NCBI GenBank assembly: GCA_028704195.1
Contig: JAQVLL010000155.1
Span: 1-5,538 of the forward strand
Source of the DNA: Smithellaceae bacterium
GTDB taxonomy: Bacteria > Desulfobacterota > Syntrophia > Syntrophales > Smithellaceae
Reading direction: 5' to 3'
Length of the DNA: 5,538 nucleotides
The notes under the pieces are model-generated. The model ran no database searches and was not told where the DNA came from. It worked only from the letters and a program-made list of their open reading frames with translations. Within the stretch, counting starts at the first letter, position 1. Each line of letters begins with the position of its first letter. Shown one piece after another: positions 5,263 to 5,538 of the stretch. The translations under genes were made by a program, and so were the position numbers.

Positions 5263-5538
5263 GCAGAAACGATATCTATATCCGGGGATGGGGCGCTGTG
5301 ACCACGCTGGGATGGAGCGCAACTGAGTCGGCACGTAATCTGATTGCCGGCAACGTGCGCCCGGCGGGTGCTTGCTCGTCGTCTCACCTGTCCAACCGTG
5401 ATTTCAAGGCGTTTGAGGTTGCTTATGACGGGAACCCCCTGGAAAAATCGCTGAAGATGCTTGATGCTTCAATCACCGAGGCTTTTGAACGTGCGGGATT
5501 GACCTTCCCGGAAATTGAAGAGTCCATGCTGCTGGTAG
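5259..5538 (+). CDS. Beta-ketoacyl synthase, N-terminal part (runs off the window)
   Basis: The first 93 codons of a protein that starts at GTG overlapping the ACP stop as GTGA. The opening IYIRGWGAVTTLGWSATESARNLIAG has the ketosynthase N-terminal pattern (a beta strand, GxGAVTxLG, then a helix ending in a xxLIAG turn), which in these enzymes precedes the first half of the thiolase fold. The later part (LEKSLKMLDASITEAFERAGL) matches the helix in which the family usually has a DR...ML..A....A..A.AGL pattern. The catalytic Cys and the two His residues would lie beyond the window, so activity cannot be judged. Neighbouring ACP, exporter and BtrH-like genes suggest a cluster-specific condensing enzyme, not FabF. 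A chain-length-factor-like partner lacking the Cys is an alternative. Confidence 0.8.
   Translation, partial: MSRNDIYIRGWGAVTTLGWSATESARNLIAGNVRPAGACSSSHLSNRDFKAFEVAYDGNPLEKSLKMLDASITEAFERAGLTFPEIEESMLLV

Noticed and set aside
2932..5538. Naming the cluster as ladderane, aryl polyene or another known class
   Set aside because: ACP plus ketosynthase alone do not decide the product class, and the defining downstream enzymes are outside the window.

Overview
The window is a compact, single-strand (+) block of bacterial genes that looks like part of a specialised lipid or polyketide cluster. The organism is most likely a Gram-negative bacterium of moderate GC content. The codon use and the mix of BtrH-type proteins, ABC-2 exporter, stand-alone acyl carrier protein and ketosynthase suggest an anaerobic deltaproteobacterium (Desulfobacterota or Syntrophales-like). 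That placement is an inference from general resemblance, not from a marker gene.

Layout. Positions 3-2935 hold two tandem copies of a two-gene module: a small protein with a probable XRE-like helix-turn-helix, followed 24-25 bp later by a 344-residue protein of the BtrH N-terminal/DUF4872 type. The first small gene is cut by the window start. A 243-bp spacer (1250-1492) separates the modules and carries a stem-loop candidate and a solitary CRISPR-repeat-like sequence. Positions 2932-4960 encode a two-part ABC-2 exporter (ATPase, then permease). The two exporter genes are split by a roughly 187-bp insert that contains a 144-bp imperfect palindrome resembling a MITE or large REP-type element. 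Positions 4951-5262 encode an acyl carrier protein, and from 5259 a beta-ketoacyl synthase begins and runs off the window end.

How the genes may work together. Four of the junctions from 2932 onward overlap or look as if they once did (ATGA at 2932, possible former TTGA at 3648/3839, 10-bp overlap at 4951, GTGA at 5259), so they read as one translationally coupled operon. BtrH itself moves an acyl group from a carrier protein to an amine in butirosin biosynthesis. The ACP encoded here is therefore a natural candidate acyl donor, the ketosynthase a candidate chain builder, the two BtrH-like proteins candidate acyl-transferring or acyl-processing enzymes, and the ABC-2 pair a candidate exporter of the product. 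The product is not identifiable from this window. The most notable points are the duplicated regulator-like/BtrH-like module, its link to an ACP-KS-exporter operon, and the palindromic insert inside the exporter operon.
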